The translations under genes and the position numbers were made by a program. A model generated the notes under the pieces. It saw nothing but the letters and a program-made list of their open reading frames with translations, was not told the DNA's origin and did no database searches. Below are positions 37,185-50,213 of a stretch of DNA of 64,000 nt, one piece after another (positions within the stretch are counted from its first letter, which is position 1; each line of letters starts with the position of its first letter). The DNA lies in contig AP031357.1 of assembly GCA_037833965.1 (NCBI GenBank), positions 8,266,001 through 8,330,000 on the forward strand. The letters are read 5' to 3'. Source of the DNA: Marchantia polymorpha subsp. ruderalis (taxonomy: Eukaryota > Streptophyta > Marchantiopsida > Marchantiales > Marchantiaceae).

Positions 37185-40100
37185 TTATTGTTGGAGCATT
37201 CCCGCTAGAGCTCTGCTGCTGAAAATCTTCATTGAACTGTCCTCTATGCATCTCGAACATGAGCAGACGAATCCATAGTCGGCAAGCAGTGCTTGCCTTT
37301 CTTCTAAGTCGTGATTCTCGTCGATGTAGCTTATGGTGATCTGCAAAAACACAGTACAGTATGAACGTCTGGCTGGAACTAAAGTTTGGTACATCTTTCT
37401 CTCAGAGGGTAAGTTTTTAGAAGAAAAAACAAAAGTTATGCTAGAGTCTGGTACCTCCTCTCCCTTCCGAATGGGTCTAATCGCCAACAAGACTGCAGCT
37501 CCGTCCCTATCCTGCACCGCACTCAATCTCAGTACCCACTCGTATCACTTCATTCACTCGAATGACAATTGAAATTTCCAGCAACTCTAATCAAAGGTAG
37601 TCTGCACTACAACCACATTGTTGAAGATTGTAAAGGTCCTTGTCGCTGTGATGCACGAAAGCAAACCTCCTCTCTTTTGAATGCTTTTGCATTCGGACGA
37701 CAAGAGTGATTGACGCAGCTCTGAAGAGCAAAGAATCCAGTTCCTGTACAATCCATGACCAACTTTTGTAAGCCCTCTAACAAGCTACATAAGGCTCGTA
37801 CGTTCTGATCAAGCTGTCAGAACTCTTCAGCTGTAGCACAAGTGAAATCCATATATCCTGGTGATTACATCATATGCACTATGTCCTTGCAATCCTCGAT
37901 GCTCATAATTTACTGCAGCCACAAATGATAGTAAGGAACATACCTGTACAGTAAGTAGCATATTCAGAGCCAAGAGCATCCAAGAACGGTCTAGTTACAG
38001 TGCCCGCATGTGCACTTTGGTCATCCTTTGGCAGGTCATCGATGTAGATGAAGTAGTCTTCGACGGGTGACGGAACTACGATCTCACTGCCAGAAGAAAA
38101 CAACACAAGCATTTTTTGTCAAAGACAAGGAATGTCTATAAACTCGCTTGGATCCGCTACCTGCTTGTGAAGTAACTCGAGATCAACCCGACAATATCAA
38201 AAGCTAAATTGGAGGGGATATTGTTCACCAGAATGAAGACACAAAACAAAACAGGGAAATCAGTGTATTTCGGGTGAGTGGAGTATCTTACAGATTATTG
38301 AGCTCGAACATTCCGATGATATGGCCATAGACCTCAAGATCAAACACTACATAGAACGTCAAATTAAGGTTTACATGTAGTTCCATCCTCCGATCATTCA
38401 TTTCGATGTCTCAAGGATCCAAGCAGCGATCAAGATGACATCTAGCAACAATCGTGGAAGTTTGATAGGTGTAAAATGATGTTACTAAAGGTATCTGCCA
38501 GCCAGTTTGAATACTTGAGACGTGTACAGAACGAAAGAGCCACGTTAAGGATACAGGGATCGTACTCCTCTTCATAAATAGCTTCCTTGAGGTAGTTCAA
38601 TGACTACCACAGCAACGATTTGCGAGTTAGATGTGTTCCTGGCTTCTCATAAGATAGAAAACAGAGTTCTAGAATGTCTCAAAATTAGGCCGCTAAAAAG
38701 TCGAGATATTACTACATTACTACCATTTGCAGAAGACCCATACTCGATTCTGTGTTCTCTAATTTACAGTATCAAGAGAAATGTATCCATAGAAATATAC
38801 ATCAAAACGTTCTCGGTACGTTGAATACCTCGATAGCAAGCTCTTTAAACTGGTCTCTGAAGGAATCTTCTTGCGAAGGATCAACATCATCGGGCAAAGC
38901 CACAGCTTCCCACCACCTTCAAAACATGGTAACTTTAACCTTATACGCGGAGTGTCCAGATCAGAGAAGTGTAACCGATCCAAGTGATTAAACGCAGCCT
39001 GAAGCTAAAATGCAATCAATCATCTCTTTTCACTCTGAAGGTTATGAAGTTACAATTTTTTAAAGCCCATGGCGAAGGGCTCCCAGGCCTCCAGTAAGAT
39101 GTCGTGTGTTTGTTGACGAGGCTCCTTCCCCTTGGCGGTGGCGTTTTTGAGAATCTCGTTCTTGAGATTCCTGGCCTGTAATATTGTTCCTGCGATCACC
39201 TTCAGAAGAGAAGTTCATAGTCATAAGAATCCGACGTCAGATGCCATGATTCTCTAGTGACCAGCACTCTTCGTTTTTTCCTATTGTTGTTGGAGGTCAG
39301 AAGTTGAAATGAGGAGAATTTATCCTCAGTCCGAAACATTACAAGTATTCATATTTATTATTGCAATTTACATGTCCCTTGAATGCTCAAGTGGAGTGAG
39401 AACAAAGTACGTACCTGGGCAGCAACAAGGAATATGTCATTGGAATCTGCGAGCCATAATAGTTCATTTAAATTTGGAAAAAGAAAGAACTCAATAAAAA
39501 AAATGATCTAACAATCAAACCGATGTATTAAGGAAACAGATTTCAAAGACAGAAATAAGTCTTTGTGTTCGTTGCTCATAGAAATAAACCTCCGGCTTTG
39601 TAATATCGCATAATTTATGCTCAGATAATTGTAACCTTCAATATGACTGAAGTGGAAAAGTGTATAAAGAAATTTGAATGCAGCAGAAATACCGCAGGCG
39701 TGTTCCTTAAATTGGGCTAGAGCCTTCTTATTCTCACAAAGTGAGTTTGGACCAGCACAGAGGAGTGAATGATAAGTTCTCCACGCTTCATCTGCACACA
39801 TATCGCTGCACTCCCACATCTCGTCACGACTACGTGTATACTACTTGCAACATAAAGCGAATAACGCAGACCAAAAAAAAAATATTTGATGGATTGAATG
39901 TCTAATAGCAGGAAAACAGTCCCCACGTTAAGAAGATCAAAAGAATAATCACGAAATTAGAACATGATGAAAGTCTGTATCTTCTTTCTCTGGGCAAGAT
40001 GATGTCAGCACAAATAAGTGACCACTCTCAGAAACATTTTCAAGTATGGTTTCAGATAACAGATAACTCATAAATGTGACACCGACCTGCAAAAGACGTC

Positions 40101-41590
40101 TTCTGCGCAACCTCCAGGACAACTGGTGATGGGGGACAGCGGGAATTTATCGGAATAAGGCAGATGGAGGTCACCAGTCAAAAGCGAATCAACTAACTCT
40201 GTTGATATTGCTTTCCTGTTGTGGGACTTCTCATCGCAGCCACAACCGTCATGGCCATTCTCGCTTTCTTCTTTCTCTTCCGTTAAATCCATATCAGACC
40301 CCTCTTCTCCACCGGAGAGAGACCCGGTCTCCTTAAGGTCATGCGCAGATTCATCCCCTTTGGAAAGAAGCCGTCGTCCAATCTGGAGTTCCATGCTACC
40401 AATATACTGGAAACAGAAACTGCATACGAGAGCATCTGCCTACACAAGCAAATTCAAGATACACTGCAACCTGTCACTAACATTGATTGCCTCAAAGTAT
40501 GGCACTCAAATTTTTTAAGGGTTGAAAATCATCCATCAGCTTTCAACACTAGAAAAATGTGAATAACTGAACTTTCACCTTGTTGTGCTCATGTTGTGCT
40601 CCAACAAGCTTTGGCTCTCGAAGTACCAACTCATCCTGATCAAAAACTTTGTCGGCAAACAAACCTGTACGAGAAATAATACGCCTTTAACATGTTCATT
40701 TCTTGGTGGACAATAGAGATTCTGAGCGGATTCAATTACAACTAGTTTTCAACCTTTAAGCACAATCTGGAGATCTTAGACTCCGAGTGAAATAAAACAG
40801 CAAGACAAAAATTAGCTGATGTATAGCTTTCATGCAACTAAGAATGTCACCAAAGAAGTACGACTTATGAATAAGCATATTAAGCAATGAAAAAACAGAG
40901 TCAGTTGTTGACACTGGGAAGAAATGAGCTGCCCAACAGGCGTACCTTTCCCGAAAGCACCTCCAATTTGGTCTACTCTTAACCCTGGTCCTTTGCCTGC
41001 GCTTGCAAGCTTGTCATAATATCTCTACACACAGTCACGAACATGCAGGAAATCAGGGAATTACATTGACATATATTGCGGCGTCTATCCCATCTAATGT
41101 GCTCAAGAGGTCCACCTTAAGGGCAACGCCCGCGCAGGCAGATACTCCACGCACTGCATGATAAAAGACGGGAGCAGACTGCTCCAAATGAGCTCTACAG
41201 CACAATCGGACCTCTAAATTCACGACTGCATTTGAACTGAAGATCGCCTTGATCGCAGACAGTACGCATTCACTTAATTAAAAAAATCTCTGTAAAACTA
41301 AGGGAATAAAATCTCCTAAAAAACCCACATTCCTCCGCGATAGCAACATCCAGCACGCAGATGCAAGCTTCCGCAAATTCTACAATTCATCCACTCAAAA
41401 CGCCGAAAGACAAAACAGCCACTCATACACTCTTCTTGCACGCCAACAACACAAAGAGAGGACAATTCCTCGACCGAGAGATTCCGAAACAGTCTCCATC
41501 GACCACAGAAGCCATCTAACAAAACCAGAGGTCGGACGAACGTACGCGCATCGCCGCGTCAGAAGGAGTTTCCAGCAACATTGCGGCCAT
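37185..41590 (-). CDS. ATXR2: ATXR2-like SET-domain methyltransferase, 14 exons
   Basis: Predicted nuclear protein-lysine methyltransferase resembling Arabidopsis ATXR2. Coding exons: 41590-41546, 41024-40946, 40664-40579, 40439-40087, 39805-39693, 39446-39415, 39199-39054, 38916-38829, 38603-38555, 38346-38292, 38086-37944, 37743-37667, 37511-37455, 37340-37185. Every junction is GT-AG and in phase; the product is 492 aa. A split MYND-like zinc module uses C76-x2-C79, C177-x3-C181, C187-x3-C191 and H200-x3-C204. It is interrupted by an acidic, Glu/Asp/Ser-rich insert at about residues 108-135. The split SET core has PSPVEDYF, the catalytic-site NHSC at 408-411 and ITISYIDE at 442-449; a post-SET triad is C467, C469, C472. 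One exon is only 32 nt. The 15-codon first exon and its ATG are the least certain part; everything from exon 2 on is well supported. Confidence 0.92.
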
Positions 41591-42345
41591 CGCGATTTCC
41601 CAACCTCGCTCGAACCAGCTCTCCCCAAAGGAAGGATACAGTGCGGCCGCAGGGATTCAAAAAAAGATCTAGACTCTGCTGCGGAGCAGCAGCAGCGGTG
41701 GAGACTGGAATCCTGTCAACGATCGGGACGATCGTGCTAGATCAATCGAAGAGCCGACATTCAAACTGGCGACGCCACAGAGCGCAGAATCTCGTCTCTT
41801 CTCCTTTCGCTGCGCTTCCTTATTAGACTACTAACCCAGTGACTGGGTGTCATAGCCACGCGTACCGTGGCAGCACCTGCACGTAGTAGCAGCGGTTCTA
41901 TCCTTCTTCAGCGAGCGTACCGCCAAACTCGGCTGCTGCCTCGTGTCAACTTCGCGAACTCCCTCCCCGAGCCCCAACACCAACTCGACCCAACCATGGC
42001 GACCTTATACCTGACCTGAGTCCAAGACCTGGACACGTCCAACTTCCCACGCGAAGTTAGCATCTCTAATTTCATTCGTTTCCTCCTTGCGTGCCTCCCA
42101 GCTGTGAACGAGCTCTCGGTGGTGTGCATAATAATCGAAGGGAACACCTTACGACACCGGAAACGCCTTTGATGCAGCGCATATGACGACAACTTCGCAA
42201 GCGTGTAGGTAGTCAATTTTCGTCAGCATTTTCTGCAAAGGCTGAACTTCCTGCTAACCTCTGAAACCAACTCTACGTCCACCCTGACCATGCATGCAGA
42301 GTGTAACATTCCATTTTTGACATGCACGATGAATATAGCTTCTTC
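41591..42345. other. Putative promoter and 5' UTR of ATXR2-like gene
   Basis: GC-moderate stretch immediately upstream of the minus-strand ATXR2-like start codon, ending at the sharp shift to AT-rich DNA near 42.35 kb. Open frames (for example 41908-42216 minus) show no motif. The 5' UTR and promoter are expected here by position, but I see no distinct TATA box. Confidence 0.4.
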
Positions 42346-45300
42346 ACTGACTTGCGAAGATTGATATATTTTCCTAGATGATATGGTTTACAATTGCAGC
42401 ACTACAAAAGAATACGCAATATGTAGGAAAACAACAAAATTCATGTGTAATGTACTTCTTCTTCAGTAATACGGCTGCACCGCACGTTACACTTTCAGGA
42501 CTTCCCTATTGTGTGTCCGTGTATGTTAAGATAAAAAAAAATATCTATCCATATCTTCTGACAAATTGCCTTTATTATTTCAATATGTTTTATATATATA
42601 TTGAGGGTTTAGAGTGATCCGTCAATCTGTTGAATTAATATTGTAAAACAATGTACTTTAACATAAGATATTATATTAAACTATAAAATGTGGAGTTATT
42701 TCACATAATTTCAAAAATTGTAACGTCTCACTAAATTTTGATATTATTGGATTCAAGCTGAAATATATCAAACCATCTAATTTTTATCAATCCATTATCG
42801 CAAGTGGAGTTACTCTACCATGTTGAAACTAAGAAACACCAATACAATCCTTATCAGCATACTATATTTTAAACTTTACTTGAATTTGAATACAACTTAA
42901 GAAACTGATTTGAAATCAAACTTAGATATTATAAACTCATTCATAATTCAGGAAATTAAGTGTAAATTCAAATTTTTTAGAAAATCCCATCATGATCTTA
43001 ATAAAAAAAAATTTCAATTAGCAATATGAGTTTATTGATAATCTTTTAAACCTGATGTGATTGCGAAAAATATTAAAAATTTCTAAAATGAACAGCAAAA
43101 GATGTACATAAATTATTTGTTGTTAAAAGATAAAAGAAGTTCACTATTCATACATAAAAATAAAACGTGTTTCAAGATAAAAATATAAAAAGGCGATATC
43201 TGATTTAAATTTGAAATAGTGTAAAAGTCTTATAAAAAGATTAATTTTCTTCAACATAATTTTTTATATAATTTTGAAATGCAGATCAAACAAAACCCAT
43301 GTATTCTAATACATGGGTTTTATATGTTATATGAATAATATTATAATAATACTAAAATAAAACTTATCCGTATATAATTTGATATATTGATTCAATTATT
43401 ATTATTATTTAAACCTGAATATTCAAGAATCTCAAAGGAAACTTCCACTTTAATATTAGAAGAATTTTAAAATATTGAAACGATAACCTAAATCCTGTAA
43501 TAAAAAGCTAGAAAAACAGATCATAGAAAAAAGACATGTTTTGCGAACAAATTTGATCTCAACTAAATTATTTTTTCTTATTTTTTAAATTTAGATCAAC
43601 ATTTTAATGAATTAACTCAAATCTACTCAATCATAATCATTTAGCTTGCTAATAAATAGAAAGAATGGTCGTAATGTCAGAAATAAAAAGTTATGGTTTA
43701 AAAAATGATTCTTGTTTTCTAGAGTACATAGATTTGCATAGATTGATGACACCTCTTTTTTTTGCATTCAATTAAGGCTTTTTTTGTTATTTGACAGCAA
43801 CTGGTATCTTAGCATCATGCTACCAAAACTCCAAGGTGTTTAATCATTAAGAGGAAAATTAAAATTTCTAACATAGAACGAAGTGAAAGCTTGAACTAGC
43901 ATATGAGTATGTAACATTGACAATTCAAAGATTTAATATAACCTACAAGTTTGGACAAGATGCTCAATCCAGCCATCTATACTTTCATTAACAAAAGCTT
44001 AAAGAATCTTCATTATGAGGAGTTGAATATAGTTGCAGAGTATTTATAACTTTGAACATTCATTTTCAAACTAAAAAATGATTATGCAATTTAAAGATTA
44101 ATTTCTGAATCTAAATTACTAAAAAATATTCCAGAGTAAATTTATGATCTAAACAAATAAATTGTAGACTTAGAATATGGATATGTTGAAGAATAGTTTT
44201 TAAATCTTCCAATTCATTACATGCATCATATGAGTCATCTTCATAGATGTTGTTTCACTGTTAAAAGCACATAATTATTAACAACAAAGATGTAACTCTT
44301 TTCTTGACCAATGACTCACAGCATGATGAGGTTTATCCATCGTTTGTGTAAATTAAAATAATGAGGATGATTTTTTAACGGTCACATTCACAAAATTACA
44401 AAGATCAAATGAGTTCCTTATTCAAATTCATTTTTTTAATTTAAAATATCATTATTTCGGTCTATAATTCATTCTAGACAGTCTATTAAAGATTTCGAGA
44501 TAAACTTTTGGCGGTTTTTTAAATTTTTAAAAAATTCACAGTATAAAAATCTTTTTGCATAGAGTCAATTTGACTATACAGACTGATACAAAATAGAATT
44601 ATTTATTTTAAAAATTACCATATTTCATATATTAAATGACGATAAGTCACAAGATATTAGCAATGTATGGATATTTGATGATGTGATTTTCTAAATGATA
44701 AAAAATAATAATTTAAAAAAATTTCTTAATTTATAATGGTAAGCATCATTAGAAAATTAAATATATAGCATTGAAAATATTTGATCTTTCATAATATAGA
44801 TTTTTGATGATATTAATTTAATGTATAGTAACATTAACCCTTCTATGATAATATTTTAATACTAATATGATAAAAAAATCCTTAAAAAAAATCTAAACAA
44901 AAAAAAATCGAGATGAAAATGATTCATACAAAATTATAAAGTAAGTTAAATACATGCTAAAGTTTAATATGTATGTAATGTAATTATTTTTACTGATTCA
45001 AAATAATTATAGTTTTTTGTTCCAGAATAGATATAAATATAGTAATTTTTTATTTCTTTGAAAATAATAGCTTTTGATAATTGATTCAAAATTTTATAAC
45101 CAATTAATTATCAACAAACATAATTTAAAACTTTTGAAATTTGATTTGTAATCTTAATATGTTAATTTGAGTATGTAGACAATAATGTATGGAAGTTTTT
45201 TACTACATGTTTCATATCTTATATTGATGATTTTGGAAAATCTGAATATTTATGCAAAAATTGATTTGTGTGAAATTTTAGAATATAACCCAAATTAAAT

Positions 45301-46660
45301 AAATTTTTTAATATCAGATAATTACATTACAATTTTATGTGTTAATATTATATTGCAAAGAAAATAAATATATGTCAGCTCATCATAATTTATATACTAT
45401 TGTTGAACACAATTTTTTTAATGTCTACCAAATATAGTTGAAAGAATTTTGTAAAATGTACAAAAAATTATGCCTTGAAATTATCAAAATCAATAAATAT
45501 ATATCTTTTATTTTCATTGTCATTGATTTTTTGTTTAGTTTGTCCACAATTTTTTGTAATGAAGTAAACACATATGTTTGATCATAATCATTTGATGTCA
45601 TACACTGTTACAATTTATAAACTTGTATTCAAGTACTCCATAAGTATCTATACATATATAGTTTTAAAAAGATTGAAATCCAAATTTTTTTTCTTTTAAA
45701 AATGCATGTAAAATAAAAGATTATAGACTGTTAAATTTTGTAGCTTGTAAGATTGTTGGAAATAGATTTGATATTTTGATTGGAACAAAATGTTTGTAAT
45801 TATTTATGTATTGACAAGAACTAATTTTATTCACAAATGTTATTGAGTAAAATTTTGAGCATTTCTAAGTATCAAAAATTTGATGGGATTATATTGTTGA
45901 TAAGTTTCAAGATGTTGCATCAAATAATTGAAACTTAACCAGAATTATTTATTAGAGTATAATCATTTGTATAAATATAACATACTTAATGTACAAAACA
46001 TGAGTTGGTTCATTCTTTTTCAAATACTTTGACATCAAAAAAATTGAGATTTGTGATGACAATCTATTGGTTTTAAAAAAAAACCTATTGTTGTTATATA
46101 AAAATTCAACACTTTGTGTATTAATGAAATATGATATGAAGCATGAGAACTACTTGAATAATGACTTAACCATCAAGAATACACTTAAAGCTATCAAAAG
46201 ATGGGATTTCATTAGCAGCAAGTTTAGCTTAATTCATTTCATTCTATCTAAAAGAAGATGGAAGATTTCATTAGTAACAAGTTTAGCTTTATTTACTTAA
46301 TAAAAAGAACAATATTGTTTCAAAGATATTCACTTCAAATTGCGACGCAGAATATTCCAATTATGAACATCTTAGTAAAGTATAACACCCTAGCAATGAT
46401 GATACGTGTGAACTAAGTTTATGAATATCTTTTATCTTTAGGATATTTTGGATGAAGAAGTGCAATCATCTATATCTCCATTATAATTAGAAATATGATC
46501 ACTAGTTGGATATATCCATTTATGATTAAGATTTTAAATGTACTTTGAAAAAAACATCTCATACCGTATGGTGTGTACTTTGTGACAACGATCACTTAAG
46601 AGAATCTCATGTTCTTAATACAACAATTGTCAAAGGTTTAAGTGCAATCTAGCGTGAAAT
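42346..46660. other. Extremely AT-rich block lacking genes
   Basis: About 4.3 kb of very AT-rich DNA, visibly richer than anything else in the window, with sharp edges on both sides. No open frame of 60 codons occurs between about 42.6 and 46.07 kb. A short frame at 46067-46300 contains a partial internal duplication (TTCATTAG ... AAGTTTAGCTT, about 58 bp apart) and is not convincing. A 30-bp palindrome with 14-bp arms lies at 43292-43321. It could be a decayed element or heterochromatic filler. I recognise no RNA gene or transposase. Confidence 0.6.
43292..43321. repeat. Perfect palindrome, 14-bp arms, 2-nt spacer
   Basis: The arms at 43292-43305 and 43308-43321 are exact reverse complements and include the GC-containing word ACCCATGTATT, which makes chance origin in AT-rich DNA less likely. 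Confidence 0.85.
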
Positions 46661-48510
46661 TAGCATTACCCGATTTTGGCAGCTAGTTATGATAAAATTT
46701 ACCCAAATTCTAGATGGGCAGAATCAGTCGATCGCTATCTTCAGTGGAAGAAGAACTCAAGTAGGCCTCAGCAAGGTAAGGTAAAAGGTAACTCGGTAAG
46801 TCATAGGCCTTTACCTTTATCGTTACTTTACCTTTTACCTTACTCGCGTCACTATTGTCTACCTTTACCCTTTACCTCTACCTCAGGGTAATTACCTGTG
46901 TGAGATATCAGCTTCAGTTGCATGTCGTGTTCACTTTTAGAGTATTTTTCGTGTAGTAATAGCTCGCTGATGACTCAATATATGGATTGTGTAGGAATTG
47001 ACGGCTTTGATTCATTCTGATTTATTACCGTTATAAGTCAAGGATGAAATAAGGTCAGTTAGCGAATTAAGGCAGAGCAGTACAGTGATAAGGATTTCAA
47101 AAAATGGTCGAGAGGGAGAACGGGAAGACACATAGAGAGTGGGAATCATCTGTGAGGAAGTGATAGTCTTGCTCAAGAATATGAGTGATTTTTTCATGTG
47201 TGTAGTGTTCACTAGATTGAAACCTTGTAATGACGGTAGGAAGGTCAAGTCTGAAGGTCTGATCTTGGATATATATACTCGAATTGCCCTCATTGAGTAA
47301 TTCGCAAGTACTAGGCTTTCAAGCTCAACCTCGTCAACAAATGCTTGTGTTTGTATGGGGTGTGGACTGTGATTATCTGTAGGTTATGGGAATTCAGATC
47401 CCTACAACCTGATTACTTGGTACGGGTTCTTACAAGTTTAAAAGTTACCCTTACCTCAGGGTTACCAGGTAAATCTACCTTTTAGGGTAACAAGTAAAGG
47501 TAATAGGGTAATTTATTTGTTTAGTAAACTGATAATTGTCAAATTGACATACTGTAACTGTTCGACATGCTCGACCTCTTTTCCATCGTATGTAGATATT
47601 TGCAAAAGAATGAAAAATTGGATTTAGTGGCCATTGTAATGATTTTAGATTTTTCCATACGGAACTTCATGTGAGTTTGAATACAACATGTTTCAAAAAA
47701 TTATTGAGGTGTTTTTGTAATTTAAATTTTATCACGTGCTTGTTTGGGGATTTAGATCACTACAACCTGGTTAATTGGTACAGATTCTTACAGGTTTAAA
47801 AGTTACCCTTACCTCGGGGTTAACTGGTAAATTTACCTTTTAGGGTAACAAGTAAAGGTAATAGGGTAATTTATTCCTTTAGTAAACTGGTAAATTGTCA
47901 ATTGACGTACTGTAACTAACTGTTGTATGGAGAACATGTATAAAAACCTGAAATTTCCTGACTTGCTTTCACTTTCAACGATAAATCCTGTATGGAAGGT
48001 CCACAAGATTACTGGAGCTGATTTGAAAGAAAAGAAAAGAATTAGCAAGTGACAAAAGTGCAAAATTCAATTTGCCATTAAAAAAGCTCATCAAGCACTT
48101 CATTCTCTTCTTGTACTCCATCGAGTTCCGTGATGGAATGGAAATTTTCCAGATTATCTGTCTAGGAGGCCCTCATGTGCAAGCGCTTAACCTCTAACTC
48201 CTTATCTACTCTTAGTGCTTTCACGAGATTCCTCAATCGCTGTTCTCCAGCAATTGAGGTCAAAAATACCAATTCTGCTTGAATCTGCATAGTTGTTTTC
48301 TGAATGATGTCTTCAAAGAGAATATGCATAATTACATTTTGATTTATTTTGAGAGGGTTGACGTTCTTGTTTTTTGCGGTTAGGAGTGTTACCCGATAAC
48401 CCATTTGGCTGTACCTTTACTTTACCCTATAGCCAAACCTTTAACTTTTACCCTTAACTTTAACCGGGTAACTTTTAAAAGGTTACTTTAACTTGTCGAG
48501 CCCTAAACAC
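46661..48510. mobile_element. GGTAA-rich repeat cluster, probable non-autonomous DNA transposon remains
   Basis: Words of the GGTAAAGGTAA / TTACCTTTACC type pile up at about 46765-46890, 47440-47515, 47800-47875 and 48410-48495. A unit of about 175 bp is present twice (about 47387-47562 and 47745-47920, period about 358 bp). At 48490-48505 the cluster ends in CTTGTCGAGCCCTA; read on the minus strand this is TAGGGCTCGACAAG, resembling plant hAT terminal repeats (TAGGG...). Dense subterminal repeats next to such an end are typical of hAT elements. No transposase frame was seen, and the opposite end and 8-bp target duplication were not identified. Confidence 0.5.
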
Positions 48511-48872
48511 AAGCACAAATCAGAACAACCGCAGCTATGGAACGTTAGCATTAGCTAACTTGATCTGCTTTTGTCACCTCAAGACTCTGGAAAATCCTTC
48601 ACTAATAAATTTCTCCATTGGTGGGACTTTGAGCAGAATGGTGTTTAACCGGAAGGACACGCGAGATCCGGATATAATGCTTCCATATGGGACACTTGCT
48701 ACAATTAGGTTGCAAGCTTGGACCTGGCGCTTAATATAAGCCGGATAAGTGAGGGAAGAGATTCTTCTTCGAGTAAAAATCTTTGATGTATATTGGCTGC
48801 AGCTAGAGCGGAAGACGATCTAGCTAGATTAGGGGAGGCAAGATTCACTTTATCCGCGGACAGTCATCCGGA
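48511..48872. other. Spacer without recognisable gene
   Basis: Ordinary composition, no motif. It separates the GGTAA-rich repeats from the open frame built on the 84-bp duplication. Confidence 0.4.
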
Positions 48873-49169
48873 ATGATCCTCCGCCATATATCCGTCTACG
48901 TGATGGTATTGGAGGATCTTTACAGTGTTCCTCCATACTTATCGGGATCGTTGAAGGCCACTGCTCATGAGATTAAATTCAAAGTGATGGTATTGGAGGA
49001 TCTTTACAGTGTTCCTCCAAACTTATCGGGATCGTTGAAGGCCACTGCTAATGAGATTAAATTCAAAGTCATCACGTGGTTCCACGAACCGTGTTACATG
49101 CACGAAACACATGACAGGGAGCGAAAAGTTAGGGCTCGGTTGACAACTCATTTAACTTTCGTAAATTAG
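48873..49169 (+). CDS. Hypothetical ORF with two in-frame 28-residue repeats
   Basis: A 98-codon plus-strand frame that starts with ATT in an ATC/ATG-poor context, with the first ATG at 48903. An 84-bp unit is repeated in tandem (48900-48983 and 48984-49067) with only about three differences. As 84 is divisible by three, the frame carries the same 28 residues twice (VMVLEDLYSVPP ... HEIKFK and VMVLEDLYSVPP ... NEIKFK). The family is unknown; no signal peptide or membrane segment is seen. The sequence looks protein-like, but upstream frames contain stops, so it may be one exon of a larger relic or a chance frame kept open by the duplication. Confidence 0.3.
   Translation: MILRHISVYVMVLEDLYSVPPYLSGSLKATAHEIKFKVMVLEDLYSVPPNLSGSLKATANEIKFKVITWFHEPCYMHETHDRERKVRARLTTHLTFVN
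48900..49067. repeat. 84-bp near-exact tandem duplication
   Basis: Two copies, 48900-48983 and 48984-49067, nearly identical and directly abutting, which implies a recent event. The length is a multiple of three and preserves the open frame. Confidence 0.95.
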
Positions 49170-50213
49170 GGTTTTACTTCTGTTCGTACGTGGTTGTCAG
49201 TAGCAAACCAAGCAAGGGATCCCGGATCTCTCCCTGCTTCTTCTTGAGAATCGTCGAGACTGGGGAATGACACTGGCTTTATCATTCACAAACGAGGCAT
49301 TTTAACCGCAAGTAGCCGAGCTTGATTTGGGTTGGTTTGGCCTCGGTTCTGTCGTTGGTCTGGTAACATAGCGTACGATTTAGAATATGCAAAAAACTAT
49401 TAGAAGTAATGAACTTGATCTTTCTCAGAATTTTATTGCTAGAAGGTTTCATTTTGGCAACGTTCCCAAAGAACTAGGTTTAGAGCTTTGGACATAGGCT
49501 AACCTCGCTCGGGACAATATCTGGCCCAATTCTCTCGTCAGAATGTTTCATCGAGATCAACTAGTCCACATGAGACTTTTAGTCAATGAACGTCTTATGT
49601 GTTTATTGCTTTGATGTTCAGCTTAGTGAAGGTACATCGAGACCATGTACTGTACATCATATACAAGACCAATGTGTGATGACAATCATTATTACCACAT
49701 CTAAAGCTAGGAAACACACCAATCTTAATGAAAATCTAACGTGCAATAAACAGTTCTACCACGATCATCTATAATAAAGTCAACGCTGATGTAAGCAACA
49801 TAGAAGAACTATCTAGAGTTATTAAAGATCAGAATTGAGTAAAAAAAATCCTTTTTTTGTGTGTTTAATAATATGAATTTGTTTATATATATAGACAGCA
49901 TATGAAAAGTTGTAAAAAGAAATCTAAAGCATTTGCAATCTTCTAAGCATTAATGAGTTGAATCAAGGTTTTCTTTTGTTTCTAGTATAATTTGAAACAA
50001 AATATATTTAGATTTATACGATTGCTACATTACCTGAATTTATGAATATTGCCTTGTGTCCAAACCGTCAGTCACGTGTTATTTAAATAAATAAATAAAT
50101 AAATATTTTCAAATAAAAATTTAGATTTTTTCCTAGAATAAAAATGAAGAATTGCTTCATTTTTATTGTTTTTATCTTATAATGGTTTTGCGTATCCTCT
50201 GTGAAAAGATCCC
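49170..50213. other. Spacer, AT-rich toward its end
   Basis: No gene recognised. An (AAAT)n microsatellite lies at about 50086-50104. Open frames are short and without motifs. Confidence 0.45.
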
